This document shows positions 13,285 to 20,870 of a DNA stretch of 24,606 bases, piece by piece (position 1 is the stretch's first letter; the number at the start of each line of letters is the position of its first letter). The stretch comes from Desulfobulbaceae bacterium. GTDB taxonomy: Bacteria; Desulfobacterota; Desulfobulbia; Desulfobulbales; Desulfurivibrionaceae. A program made the position numbers and the translations under genes. Where the stretch lies: NCBI GenBank assembly GCA_003517965.1, contig DOZO01000020.1:1-24606 (forward strand), written 5' to 3'. A model generated the notes under the pieces. That model worked only from the letters and a program-made list of their open reading frames with translations. It had not been told where the DNA came from and made no database searches.

Positions 13285-14375
13285 TAAGTCTCAGTTCACT
13301 TTCCATCGGGCTCACGGCAGGGTTCGTGATGCATCGTTCTGATTTTTGCGTTACTACCTGCTTCCGCGATATCTTTCTATTCCGCGATTTTTTCCTGATG
13401 CGTCACCTGCTGTTGCTGATTGTCTCCAGCATGGTACTGTTCGAGGTCGGGAGACTGACAGGTGCGATCACTATATACCCTTTCCCTTTGCTCGGCCCAC
13501 CCTCACTGGGAAATGTTATCGGCGGTTTTATCTTCGGCATCGGCATGGTGCTCGCCGGCGGTTGCGTCTGTGGCAGCCTTTACAAACTTGGCGCCGGTAG
13601 CGCCGGTAGCCTGCTGGCCGTCATCGGCATGTTGGTCGGCTCGACGTTTTATGCCGAAATTCATCCCCAATGGAGTACCTTTGCGAAGAGCACCGTACTG
13701 AGCAAGGATGCGATCACCCTGCCACAATGGCTTAATCTTGCCCCAACTGTGCTACTGCTCCCACTCGTTACGGCAGGCGGCCTCTGGCTCTATCGCGAAT
13801 TTCGCGGCGGACGCATGGTCCGTCCAGCCTTCGCGGCAGGCCACCTGGCACCCTGGCGTGCGGCCTTTATCATCGCCTTGCTTGGCTTCGCCTCCTATGT
13901 GCTCATCGGCATGCCTATGGGCATCACCACTACCTATACCAAGCTCGGCGCTACCATCGCGGCCCTGTTCGCACCGGAGCATATCAAAAGCCTCATCTAT
14001 TTTTCACTAAAGCCGCTCAATTACACCCCGCCCTTTTCTGATCATCCCATTACTGGCGGGCCGGGGCCTCATCTGGACGCCTTCGCTACAATTCAATATC
14101 CACTATTGATCGGCATCGTCGCTGGCGCTTTTTTTTCAACCTTGCGTCTAGGTGAATGGAAACTACAATGGCGACTACCCCGCCGGCAATTTGTTTCGGC
14201 CTTGAGCGGTGGCCTGCTGCTTGGCCTGGCAGCACGCATGGCACCGTCTTGCAATATCTGGCATCTGTGGGGTGGCGTTCCCATACTCGCCATACAAAGC
14301 CTTCTGTTTCTCACGGGTCTTTTGCCTGGCACTTGGATTGGTACTCGTCTTTTAACCAGATTCGTGATACGATAA
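13278..14375 (+). CDS. YeeE/YedE-family sulfur (thiosulfate) transporter
   Basis: 365 aa as read from TTG 13278, an unconvincing start (see the leader frame at 13240). Multiple TM segments. The two family motifs are present: GFVMHRSDFCVTTCFRDIF (Cys24 and Cys28) and GMVLAGGCVCGSLYKLGAG (Cys96, Cys98), plus MAPSCNIWHLWGG (Cys325) near the C-terminus. In characterised YeeE (TsuA) such conserved cysteines line the path for thiosulfate uptake. A TusA-like partner gene follows after 4 bp, the common pairing for this family. It brings a reduced sulfur compound into the cytoplasm; the exact substrate is inferred. Confidence 0.85.
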   Translation: MLISLSSLSIGLTAGFVMHRSDFCVTTCFRDIFLFRDFFLMRHLLLLIVSSMVLFEVGRLTGAITIYPFPLLGPPSLGNVIGGFIFGIGMVLAGGCVCGSLYKLGAGSAGSLLAVIGMLVGSTFYAEIHPQWSTFAKSTVLSKDAITLPQWLNLAPTVLLLPLVTAGGLWLYREFRGGRMVRPAFAAGHLAPWRAAFIIALLGFASYVLIGMPMGITTTYTKLGATIAALFAPEHIKSLIYFSLKPLNYTPPFSDHPITGGPGPHLDAFATIQYPLLIGIVAGAFFSTLRLGEWKLQWRLPRRQFVSALSGGLLLGLAARMAPSCNIWHLWGGVPILAIQSLLFLTGLLPGTWIGTRLLTRFVIR

Positions 14376-14379
14376 TACT

Positions 14380-14637
14380 ATGATCCAGACGATTGATATA
14401 GACATTCGTGGCCATATCTGCCCCTCCTGCCTGCTTCTGACTCTCAAAGAGATGAACAATAATGTGGCTGCAATCCGCACCGGCAATACCGAATTGGTAG
14501 TGGTAACAGACGACCGCCAAGCAACCACCACAATTCCTGCCATGGCGGACCGCATGGGTTTTTGTGCCGAGGTCGTCCGCATGGATGACGGCTATCACAT
14601 CCGGATATATCGCTGTAATATAGGGACAACACCATGA
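14380..14637 (+). CDS. TusA/YeeD-like sulfur carrier protein
   Basis: 85 aa. The hallmark CPxC motif is at residues 14-17 (RGHICPSCLLLTLKEMN), followed by the TusA-type VVVTDDRQATTTIPAMADRMG. Cys14 is the expected persulfide carrier. It starts 4 bp after the YeeE gene and ends in an ATGA overlap with the GGDEF/EAL gene, so the three are translationally coupled. Likely receives sulfur from the transporter. Confidence 0.85.
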   Translation: MIQTIDIDIRGHICPSCLLLTLKEMNNNVAAIRTGNTELVVVTDDRQATTTIPAMADRMGFCAEVVRMDDGYHIRIYRCNIGTTP

Positions 14638-16880
14638 CCCCTAACCTCAGCCAACAGGAAATCCTGCTCTATATCCGCGCCAAGGTTAACCAGCTCTTGA
14701 TGGTAATGGGCACCTCCCCGCTACGGGTCGATGAACTTGATGACTACACCTTGATCGAGTTCGACCCTATCGGCATCATCGCCGAATCCTTCCAGCAAGT
14801 GATCAACAACTACAACGAAACCAACCAGCACCTTTCCCTGGCCTTGGATGAAATCCGTGCAATTCTCGACGCACTCGGCGCGGCCCTTATGGTGATCAAT
14901 CCACATGACCGTATCGAAAGCTGTAACCATCTGGCTCTCAAATGGTTATTTGCTGATTCTGACAAAACAGAGATCGTCGGTAAACTCGTTAACGAGGTCT
15001 GCTTTCACTGTTCAGAAACTCTTATGAACTACCGCAATAATCCCGACAGCAATTACCACATCACCAATTTATTTGGTTGCGACATTCAACTCATTGCTTC
15101 GAAAATCTGCGACGGAGTCGGCAACCATGCCAAAACGGTAATGCTTTTCACCGATATAAGCCACCGCGTACAAGCCGAGGAAGCTCTGCGCATTGCCGCC
15201 ACCGCTTTTGAGGTACAGGAAGGTATGGTAATTACCGATACCGAAAAGGTAATTCTGCGGGTCAACCGAGCTTTTAGCGAAATTACTGGCTATAGCGCCG
15301 AAGAAATCGTGGGCAAGACCCCTAGCCTTCTCGCGTCTGGTCGCCACGACAAAACCTTTTATGTTGAGATGTGGAAAAGCATCGAGCGCACCGGTAAATG
15401 GCAAGGCGAAATATGGAACCGACGCAAGAACAGCGAGGTGTATCCAGAATGGCTCATGATCAACGCCGTGAAAAATGACGCTGGGCTAACAACCCACTAC
15501 GTTGGCACCTTCACTGACGTCACCTCGCGCAAGAAGGCGGAAGAAGAGATCATGAACCTGGCCTTCTTTGACCCGTTGACTGGCCTGCCCAACCGCCGAC
15601 TGCTGCTTGACCGGCTCAAACAAGCGATAGCATCCAGTACCCGCAGCACAAGACATGGTGCACTGCTGTTCCTCGATCTGGACAATTTCAAAACACTCAA
15701 TGATACCCGCGGCCATGACAGCGGTGACTTGCTGCTGCAACAGGTCGCCAATCGTCTGGTTACCTGCGTGCGTGAAGGCGACACAGTGGCTCGTATTGGA
15801 GGCGACGAATTTGTGGTGATGCTGGAAGACTTAAGCGAAAACGTGCTGGAGGCCGCCAACCAGACCGAAATCGTTGGCGAAAAAATTCTCGTCACCCTTA
15901 ACCAAGTTTACCATCTCGCCAATTTTGCACATCACAGCACCCCCAGCATCGGTGTCACCCTGTTCGTCGAGCATCAAGGGTCGATAGATGACCTGATGAA
16001 GCGAGCCGATCTGGCCATGTATCAGGCCAAGGCTGCAGGCCGTAACACCTTACGCTTTTTCGACCCGGAGATGCAGGCCGTGGTCACGACTCGTGCCGCA
16101 ATGGAGGCAGATTTACGTGAGGCTATCCTGAAGAAACAGTTTCTTCTTTACTATCAAGCCCAAGTGGATAGCGAGGGATACCTGACAGGGGTGGAAGCGC
16201 TTCTGCGCTGGCGGCACCCGCAGCGTGGTCTGGTGTCGCCTCTGGATTTTATTCCTCTATCCGAAGAAACTGGGTTAATCATACCCTTGGGCCACTGGGT
16301 GTTAGAAACTGCTTGCCTTCAACTGTCGACTTGGGCTGCCCTGCCGCATATGGCCCATCTCACTGTCGCGGTTAATGTCAGTGCCCGCCAGATTCATCAC
16401 CCCAATTTTGTCGATACAGTGCTGACAATACTCGATGACACCGGAGCCAATCCGGAGCGGCTCAAACTGGAACTGACCGAAAGTCTACTGGTGGACAATG
16501 TAGAAGAGGTCATCGACAAGATGACCGTACTGAAAGAGAAAGGGGTAAGTTTTTCACTGGACGATTTTGGCACAGGCTATTCATCGCTCTCTTACCTGAA
16601 GCGATTACCTCTGGATCAACTAAAGATCGACCGAAGTTTCATCAAAGACATCCTAACCGACACCAATGACTCAGCCATTGCAAAAATGATCGTTGCCTTG
16701 GCCGATAGTATGGGGCTATCGGTTATAGCGGAGGGGGTAGAGATTGAGGCACAAAAAAACTTTCTCTCTAACCATGGCTGTAATGCCTATCAGGGTTTTT
16801 TATATAGCCACCCACTGCCGATTGAAGAGTTCGAAGATGTGGTAACATTGCTTAACGTCAGTATGATACGTCCATACTGA
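14634..16880 (+). CDS. PAS-PAS-GGDEF-EAL c-di-GMP turnover protein
   Basis: 748 aa, no TM segment. Two PAS domains (about 72-178 and 184-300; the second with the typical NRAFSEITGY and GTFTDVTSRK). The diguanylate cyclase domain (about 303-478) has an intact GGDEF at 389-393 and an RxxD inhibitory site at 380-383, exactly five residues upstream. The EAL domain (about 490-745) begins with the signature EALLRW (521-526) and keeps the downstream LELTESLL, DDFGTGYSSL and KIDRSFI motifs, so phosphodiesterase activity is likely. The first PAS carries several Cys (C97, C123, C126, C149). It shares an ATGA overlap with the TusA-like gene, tying c-di-GMP signalling to sulfur uptake; the sensed signal is unknown. 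The 154-bp gap that follows holds only the tatA terminator. Confidence 0.93.
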   Translation: MTPNLSQQEILLYIRAKVNQLLMVMGTSPLRVDELDDYTLIEFDPIGIIAESFQQVINNYNETNQHLSLALDEIRAILDALGAALMVINPHDRIESCNHLALKWLFADSDKTEIVGKLVNEVCFHCSETLMNYRNNPDSNYHITNLFGCDIQLIASKICDGVGNHAKTVMLFTDISHRVQAEEALRIAATAFEVQEGMVITDTEKVILRVNRAFSEITGYSAEEIVGKTPSLLASGRHDKTFYVEMWKSIERTGKWQGEIWNRRKNSEVYPEWLMINAVKNDAGLTTHYVGTFTDVTSRKKAEEEIMNLAFFDPLTGLPNRRLLLDRLKQAIASSTRSTRHGALLFLDLDNFKTLNDTRGHDSGDLLLQQVANRLVTCVREGDTVARIGGDEFVVMLEDLSENVLEAANQTEIVGEKILVTLNQVYHLANFAHHSTPSIGVTLFVEHQGSIDDLMKRADLAMYQAKAAGRNTLRFFDPEMQAVVTTRAAMEADLREAILKKQFLLYYQAQVDSEGYLTGVEALLRWRHPQRGLVSPLDFIPLSEETGLIIPLGHWVLETACLQLSTWAALPHMAHLTVAVNVSARQIHHPNFVDTVLTILDDTGANPERLKLELTESLLVDNVEEVIDKMTVLKEKGVSFSLDDFGTGYSSLSYLKRLPLDQLKIDRSFIKDILTDTNDSAIAKMIVALADSMGLSVIAEGVEIEAQKNFLSNHGCNAYQGFLYSHPLPIEEFEDVVTLLNVSMIRPY

Positions 16881-16970
16881 ACTTCGCTATATTCTGGCTA
16901 ATTCTCCTTAACGGCAGGCAATATCCCCGAAGTTATCTGTTACATCAAATAATCTTTCCGAATCCAGACA

Positions 16971-17011
16971 TAAAAAAAGGCAGAAAGATATCATCATATC
17001 CTGTCTGCCTT
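16971..17011 (-). terminator. Intrinsic terminator after tatA
   Basis: AAGGCAGA (16977-16984) pairs with TCTGCCTT (17004-17011), with an imperfect inner extension including ATAT/ATAT. On the minus strand the stem runs directly into a seven-T tract. It begins 23 bp after the tatA stop. Confidence 0.85.
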
Positions 17012-17034
17012 GGGTGCTCAACAACCGCCAGCAC

Positions 17035-17262
17035 TTATTTAGCAAGTGGACTGGCCATATCCTTTACCTTGGCTACTTCTTCTTTGAAGGAAGCAACCTC
17101 TTTCACGCCGGGAACAGATTCTTCCACCTCATGTAATCCTTTCTTAAAAGAGGATATGGCCTTGCCGAGGCCGGAGCCGATTTCCGGCAGCTTTTTCCCG
17201 CCAAAAACCAGAAAAGCTATTCCCAAAATTACAATCAATTCAGGTGTACCTAAACCGAACAT
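17035..17262 (-). CDS. tatA: TatA/TatE-like twin-arginine translocase subunit
   Basis: 75 aa from ATG 17262. The nominal upstream ATG at 17268 abuts the GGAGGA sequence directly, so the second Met, at 6-nt spacing, is the better start. One N-terminal TM (about 5-20), then the TatA hinge FGGKKLPEIGSGLGKAISSFKKG, an amphipathic helix and a charged tail. TatA oligomers form the pore for folded, cofactor-bearing Tat substrates such as the FeS protein at 9472. A second tatA lies upstream on the same strand, with one dispersed repeat between them. Confidence 0.92.
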   Translation of the reverse strand: MFGLGTPELIVILGIAFLVFGGKKLPEIGSGLGKAISSFKKGLHEVEESVPGVKEVASFKEEVAKVKDMASPLAK

Positions 17263-17281
17263 ATTCATCCTCCTTTTATAA

Positions 17282-17375
17282 GCCGTTGTAAAAAATGTTG
17301 GGCGTTTCGTGTGGACAAAATGGCATAAGGAGCCGTACCATTCGTAGCCATAATTGTGCAGGTTATTTCTTAACG
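17282..17375 (+). repeat. Dispersed repeat copy A, between two tatA genes
   Basis: About 94 bp running from GCCGTTGTAAAAAATG to GGTTATTTCTTAACG, with the core GGCATAAGGAGCCGTA. It aligns nearly end to end with copy B at 18995-19087, roughly 80 per cent identical by eye. CGTTTCGTGTGG and GGTTATTTCTTA are identical in the two. It fills the gap between the two tatA genes. Confidence 0.8.
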
Positions 17376-17413
17376 ATTCCTAAAATCATTACCAATAAAA
17401 GTGCTGTATCACA

Positions 17414-17608
17414 TCAGGCGGAACCAGAGCCCGCATCCTTGTTCGTTTCATCAATTTTTTCCTGCTTATCATTATCACTGGTAGCTTTTTTAAAGTTTTT
17501 GATTCCCTTCCCGATTCCAGCGCCGATCTCGGGTAGCTTCCCCGCTCCAAAAATGATGACAATTATCACCAGAATAATGATAAGTTCCGGCATTCCGAGT
17601 CCGAACAT
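17414..17608 (-). CDS. Second TatA/TatE-like protein
   Basis: 64 aa from ATG 17608, chosen because AAAGAGG lies about 8 nt upstream; the longer frame starts at a TTG inside that region. The N-terminus (MFGLGMPELIIILVIIVIIFGAGKLPEIGAGIGKGIKNFKK) has the TatA TM, hinge and start of the amphipathic helix; the tail is acidic and Ser/Lys-rich. It is a paralogue of the downstream tatA. No tatB or tatC is in the window. Likely co-transcribed with the downstream copy. Confidence 0.9.
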   Translation of the reverse strand: MFGLGMPELIIILVIIVIIFGAGKLPEIGAGIGKGIKNFKKATSDNDKQEKIDETNKDAGSGSA

Positions 17609-17781
17609 AAAAAAACCTCTTTTAGCTGACAATAATTCTGGTAGGTTAGCCCAACAATGCTAAGCAGAGAAAAAACAATTAATGATATTTATACCATAAG
17701 AGGACAAAGAAGCAAGTCCCCTTTTCGTTTTGCTACTTAACGCACCATGACATTCACTACCCTATATTTACGTTTACAGCG

Positions 17782-17798
17782 GTAACACTTTGTATTAC
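17782..17798. promoter_or_regulatory. Imperfect dyad GTAACAC-N3-GTATTAC upstream of the RHH/znu operon
   Basis: A 17-bp inverted repeat (6 of 7 positions symmetric), 35 bp before the ribbon-helix-helix gene; a second related half-site (GTTTAC) lies just upstream at 17772. It is a possible operator for that putative regulator or for a Fur-family repressor. The 224-bp gap between tatA and this operon contains nothing else I can support. Confidence 0.3.
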
Positions 17799-17832
17799 GA
17801 TCAATCTTGACATATATCTACTATAGGAAAAC

Positions 17833-18108
17833 ATGCGCCACAAAAAACCGGAAACTATCACCTTCAAGGCCGATGAGACATTAGCTGAGGCTCTACAAAA
17901 GGTACCAAACAAATCTGAGTTTATCAGAAATGCCATTTTAAGTGCCTTGGCAAACGGCTGCCCGCTCTGTCAGGGCACCGGTATTCTTACCGCCGAGCAA
18001 CGCGCTCACTGGGCCGGATTCCTCAACACCCATTCCCTGCAAAAATGTGAGGAGTGCAAGGCTGTACATCTGGTCTGCGGGACCAATGAGGCTCCATGCC
18101 AACATTAA
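17833..18108 (+). CDS. Ribbon-helix-helix protein with Cys/His-rich C-terminus, putative metal-responsive regulator
   Basis: 91 aa. Residues 8-40 (TITFKADETLAEAL, then NKSEFIRNAILSAL) look like a CopG/Arc-type ribbon-helix-helix DNA-binding domain. The remainder has CPLC (43-46), CEEC (72-75), C82, C89 and H59, H67, H79, H91, enough ligands for one or two zinc sites; CPLCQGTG resembles a zinc-ribbon knuckle. Its end overlaps the start of znuA by 13 bp, so it leads the metal-import operon. I infer a metal-sensing repressor of the operon, possibly replacing Zur; I do not recognise it as a named regulator. Confidence 0.8.
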   Translation: MRHKKPETITFKADETLAEALQKVPNKSEFIRNAILSALANGCPLCQGTGILTAEQRAHWAGFLNTHSLQKCEECKAVHLVCGTNEAPCQH

Positions 18109-19004
18109 ATTATTTCCGCTCCCTGACTGCCACTCTTCTCTTGCTGGTCATCCTTTGTTGGACAACCACCAGCCTTGCCGCATCGGCAACAAAAACGCTA
18201 ATCTTTGTCACTGTACCCCCCCAAGCTTTTTTGGCCAAAAAAATCGGCGGAGAGACAGTAAAGGTGCACACCCTGGTTAGCAAAGAGCAAGATCCACACA
18301 CCTTTGAACCCACTCCCCGCCAAGCCGCGACTCTGGCCGGGGCCAAACTGTTTTTCACCGTAGACATCCCCTTTGAAAAACAACTGGCGGCCAAGGTCGC
18401 GGCCAGCAATCGTAATCTGCGGATTGTTGACTCTACTATAGGGATCATCCGCTTGCCGCTTACAGAACCACACCACCACAAAACAACCGCCAAGGAAGCG
18501 CACTCCGACAACGAGGCAGACCCCCATCTCTGGCTGGCCCCGGACAACCTACGAATCATGGCCGACAACATGGCGGCAGCCCTGAGCGCCACCATGCCGG
18601 AGCGTAAAGAGTTCCTGCAAAAAAACCTCGCCACCCTCCAAAAAGAACTCAACGCCATAGACAGACGCCTTGCCACAACCCTGGCCCCACATCGGGGCAA
18701 AACCTTTTATGTCTTCCATCCAGCCTTTGGCTATTTTGCCAATGCCTACGGCCTGAAACAGAAGGCCGTGGAAATCAACGGCAAATCCCCCACCCCAAGA
18801 CAGCTCACCGCTCTTATCCGCCAGGCCCGGGAGGATCGAGTGCGAACCATCTTTGTCCAGCCGCAATTCGACAGCAAGAGCGCCAACACCGTAGCCAGGG
18901 CTATCAACGGAACCGTAGTCCCCATCGACCCACTGGCTCAGGAGGTACTGCAAAATCTCGCCTCCATCACCGCCGCCATCGAACATGCGCTAAAGCCGTT
19001 GTAA
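18096..19004 (+). CDS. znuA: ZnuA-like periplasmic metal-binding protein of an ABC importer
   Basis: 302 aa with a signal peptide (about 1-29). Cluster A-1/ZnuA-type ligands: His68 (DPHTFEPTP), His144 (DPHLWLAPD), His208 (VFHPAFGYF) and Asp278 (IDPLA). A short His/acid-rich loop between 125 and 144 (EPHHHK, EAHSDNEADPH) is typical of zinc-binding rather than manganese-binding members. It captures zinc in the periplasm and delivers it to the permease. The start lies in the end of the RHH gene with GAGG upstream. Its last codons, CCG TTG TAA, are the first bases of dispersed repeat copy B. Confidence 0.9.
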   Translation: MPTLNYFRSLTATLLLLVILCWTTTSLAASATKTLIFVTVPPQAFLAKKIGGETVKVHTLVSKEQDPHTFEPTPRQAATLAGAKLFFTVDIPFEKQLAAKVAASNRNLRIVDSTIGIIRLPLTEPHHHKTTAKEAHSDNEADPHLWLAPDNLRIMADNMAAALSATMPERKEFLQKNLATLQKELNAIDRRLATTLAPHRGKTFYVFHPAFGYFANAYGLKQKAVEINGKSPTPRQLTALIRQAREDRVRTIFVQPQFDSKSANTVARAINGTVVPIDPLAQEVLQNLASITAAIEHALKPL

Positions 19005-19087
19005 AAATGCTGGACGTTTCGTGTGGCCAAATCGGCATAAGGAGCCGTAAAATCAGCGACCAGAATTATCCAGGTTATTTCTTAGCG
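18995..19087 (+). repeat. Dispersed repeat copy B, between znuA and znuC
   Basis: About 93 bp, from GCCGTTGTAAAAATGCTGG to GGTTATTTCTTAGCG, with core GGCATAAGGAGCCGTA. It overlaps the last residues and stop codon of znuA and ends 14 bp before the znuC ATG. It aligns with copy A almost end to end. Confidence 0.8.
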
Positions 19088-19101
19088 GCTTTTAAACCAT
19101 A

Positions 19102-19893
19102 ATGAGCCCCCCAATGACCGCCACCGGCGCACAAACACCAGCCATCCGCATTAGCAATCTTGCTTTCGCCTACAACGGCACGCCCATCCTGGAAGATGTC
19201 ACCCTGGAGATCATGGCCCGTGATTCCCTCTGTATCGTGGGCCCCAACGGCGGCGGGAAGACCACCCTGCTCAAACTCATCCTCGGCCTGCTCAAACCTG
19301 ACCAAGGCGAGATTGAAGTGCTTGGGCAAGCACCGGAGAAAAGCCGACTGCGCATTGGTTATGTTCCACAGTATGCCCGCTACGATCCGCAATTTCCCGT
19401 AACAGTGTTTGAGGTCGTGCTCATGGGCCGCCTGGATCGGATCTTCTGCGGCACCTACGCCAGGGCCGACCGCCAGGCCGCCGAGTCCGCCCTTGCGGAA
19501 ATGGGGCTGACGGATTTGGCTGGCCGCCTGTTTGCCGAGATATCCGGGGGGCAAAGGCAGCGGGTTCTCATCGCCAGGGCACTGGCCGCCGAGGGTGAGC
19601 TGCTGATCCTGGACGAACCCACGGCCAACATCGACGCCGCCTCAGAAGAGCATCTCTTTGAACTGCTCGCCAAACTCAATGAACGACTCACCGTTATGCT
19701 GGTTACCCACGATGTCGGTTTTGCCTCGAAATTCTTCAAAAGTATCATTTGCGTCAACCGCCAGGTAGTGCTCCACCCCACCAGCGAACTAACCGGCGAG
19801 CTGATTCGTAACATGTACGGCGGCGACATCCGCATGATTCGCCACGATCACCGCTGCTCGCCAGAGGGACACTGCGACCATGGAATTTCTTGA
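19102..19893 (+). CDS. znuC: ZnuC-like ATPase of the metal ABC importer
   Basis: 263 aa. Walker A GPNGGGKT (47-54), Q-loop YVPQ (87-90), signature SGGQRQR (148-154), Walker B LLILDEP (167-173) and H-loop His203 are all intact. It couples ATP hydrolysis to metal import. The C-terminal tail (about 248-260, HDHRCSPEGHCDHGIS) is rich in His and Cys and could bind zinc as a local regulator; similar His-rich tails occur in ZnuC proteins. No good ribosome binding site is visible before ATG 19102 (an alternative ATG lies at 19114), and repeat copy B occupies the space upstream. It overlaps the permease gene by 14 bp. Confidence 0.92.
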   Translation: MSPPMTATGAQTPAIRISNLAFAYNGTPILEDVTLEIMARDSLCIVGPNGGGKTTLLKLILGLLKPDQGEIEVLGQAPEKSRLRIGYVPQYARYDPQFPVTVFEVVLMGRLDRIFCGTYARADRQAAESALAEMGLTDLAGRLFAEISGGQRQRVLIARALAAEGELLILDEPTANIDAASEEHLFELLAKLNERLTVMLVTHDVGFASKFFKSIICVNRQVVLHPTSELTGELIRNMYGGDIRMIRHDHRCSPEGHCDHGIS

Positions 19894-20728
19894 AGCCCTG
19901 GCCAACCCGGCCATTCCCTTTCTGCGCTACGCCTTGGCGGTCGGTATCCTGGCCAGTCTGGCCTTCGGCATCATCGGCACGTATGTGGTGGCGCGCCGCA
20001 TCACCTACATTGCCGGAGCCATCGCCCATTGCGTGCTCGGCGGCATCGGGGCCGGGCTTTACTGCCAGCACAAGCTGGGGGGAATCACCTGGTTCGGACC
20101 CCTCTCCGGGGCCATCGTCGCCGCCCTTTTGGCGGCGATCATCATCGGCCTGGTGAGCCTCCACGCCAGCCAGCGGGAAGACACGGCCATCGGTGCCCTC
20201 TGGGCCATCGGCATGGCCATCGGCCTGCTGTTTATCGCCAAAACCCCCGGTTATATCGAACCGATGAGCTACCTGTTCGGCAATATCCTGCTGATCTCTG
20301 AATTTGACCTCTGGATGGTGCTGGCGTTGGACGGCCTGGTGGTGGTGATCGCCACCCTGTTTTACCATAAATTTCTGGCCGTCTGTTTTGACGAGGAGTA
20401 TGCCCGGCTGCGCGGGGTGCGCACCGACCTGTACTACCTGTTGCTGCTCTGCCTGACTGCCTTGACCGTGGTCCTGCTGGTCCGGGTGGTGGGGATTGTC
20501 ATGGTCATCGCCCTGCTGACCCTACCCGCCGCGGTGGCGAGCAACTTTGCCAAGGGCCTCTGGCAGATGATGGTGCTGGCCACCCTGTTCTGCATCGCCT
20601 TCATCGGCTCCGGCCTGGCGCTCAGCTACAGCTTCGATCTGCCCAGCGGCCCGACCATCATTGTCATTGCCGGCCTGGTCTATCTGCTGGCCACTGGCCT
20701 GCGGCAGTTGAGGACAAGAAAAAATTAG
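19880..20728 (+). CDS. znuB: ZnuB-like permease of the metal ABC importer
   Basis: 282 aa, about eight TM segments, ABC-3 family. It includes the conserved AGAIAHCVLGGIGAGL region after the second TM and the EEYARLRGVRT coupling segment before the later helices; LLTLPAAVASNFAK is also a family block. It forms the membrane channel with ZnuC and takes the ion from ZnuA. The gene starts within znuC and ends the operon; no terminator is obvious after it. Confidence 0.92.
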   Translation: MEFLEALANPAIPFLRYALAVGILASLAFGIIGTYVVARRITYIAGAIAHCVLGGIGAGLYCQHKLGGITWFGPLSGAIVAALLAAIIIGLVSLHASQREDTAIGALWAIGMAIGLLFIAKTPGYIEPMSYLFGNILLISEFDLWMVLALDGLVVVIATLFYHKFLAVCFDEEYARLRGVRTDLYYLLLLCLTALTVVLLVRVVGIVMVIALLTLPAAVASNFAKGLWQMMVLATLFCIAFIGSGLALSYSFDLPSGPTIIVIAGLVYLLATGLRQLRTRKN

Positions 20729-20809
20729 TGCCGCGTAACGCTTATTATTTTGGCGCCCCTCTCTCTGAGATGATGTTGAGAAACATCAACCGGCGTGTAT
20801 ACAGTTTGT

Positions 20810-20824
20810 TTTCGCACGGCTCCT
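20810..20824. repeat. Fragment D of the dispersed repeat
   Basis: TTTCGCACGGCTCCT is identical to one end of copy C (reverse complement at 10244-10258). The rest of the element is not evident here. It lies just upstream of the toxin-antitoxin promoter. Confidence 0.45.
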
Positions 20825-20835
20825 GAAAGTACAAT

Positions 20836-20864
20836 TTGACACTGGGTATTACCCTGGTTATACT
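20836..20864 (+). promoter_or_regulatory. Sigma70 promoter with embedded operator for the toxin-antitoxin pair
   Basis: TTGACA (20836-20841), 17-bp spacer, TATACT (20859-20864): a near-consensus promoter. The spacer holds the palindrome GGGTATTACCC (20844-20854), well placed for autorepression. Start of transcription would fall at or next to ATG 20871, giving a leaderless message. Confidence 0.7.
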
Positions 20865-20870
20865 CAAATC

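Noticed and set aside
19754..20368. 204-aa minus-strand frame opposite znuC/znuB
   Set aside because: GC-rich antisense shadow with low-complexity composition (many His, Gln, Asp, Gly); the opposite strand is clearly znuB.
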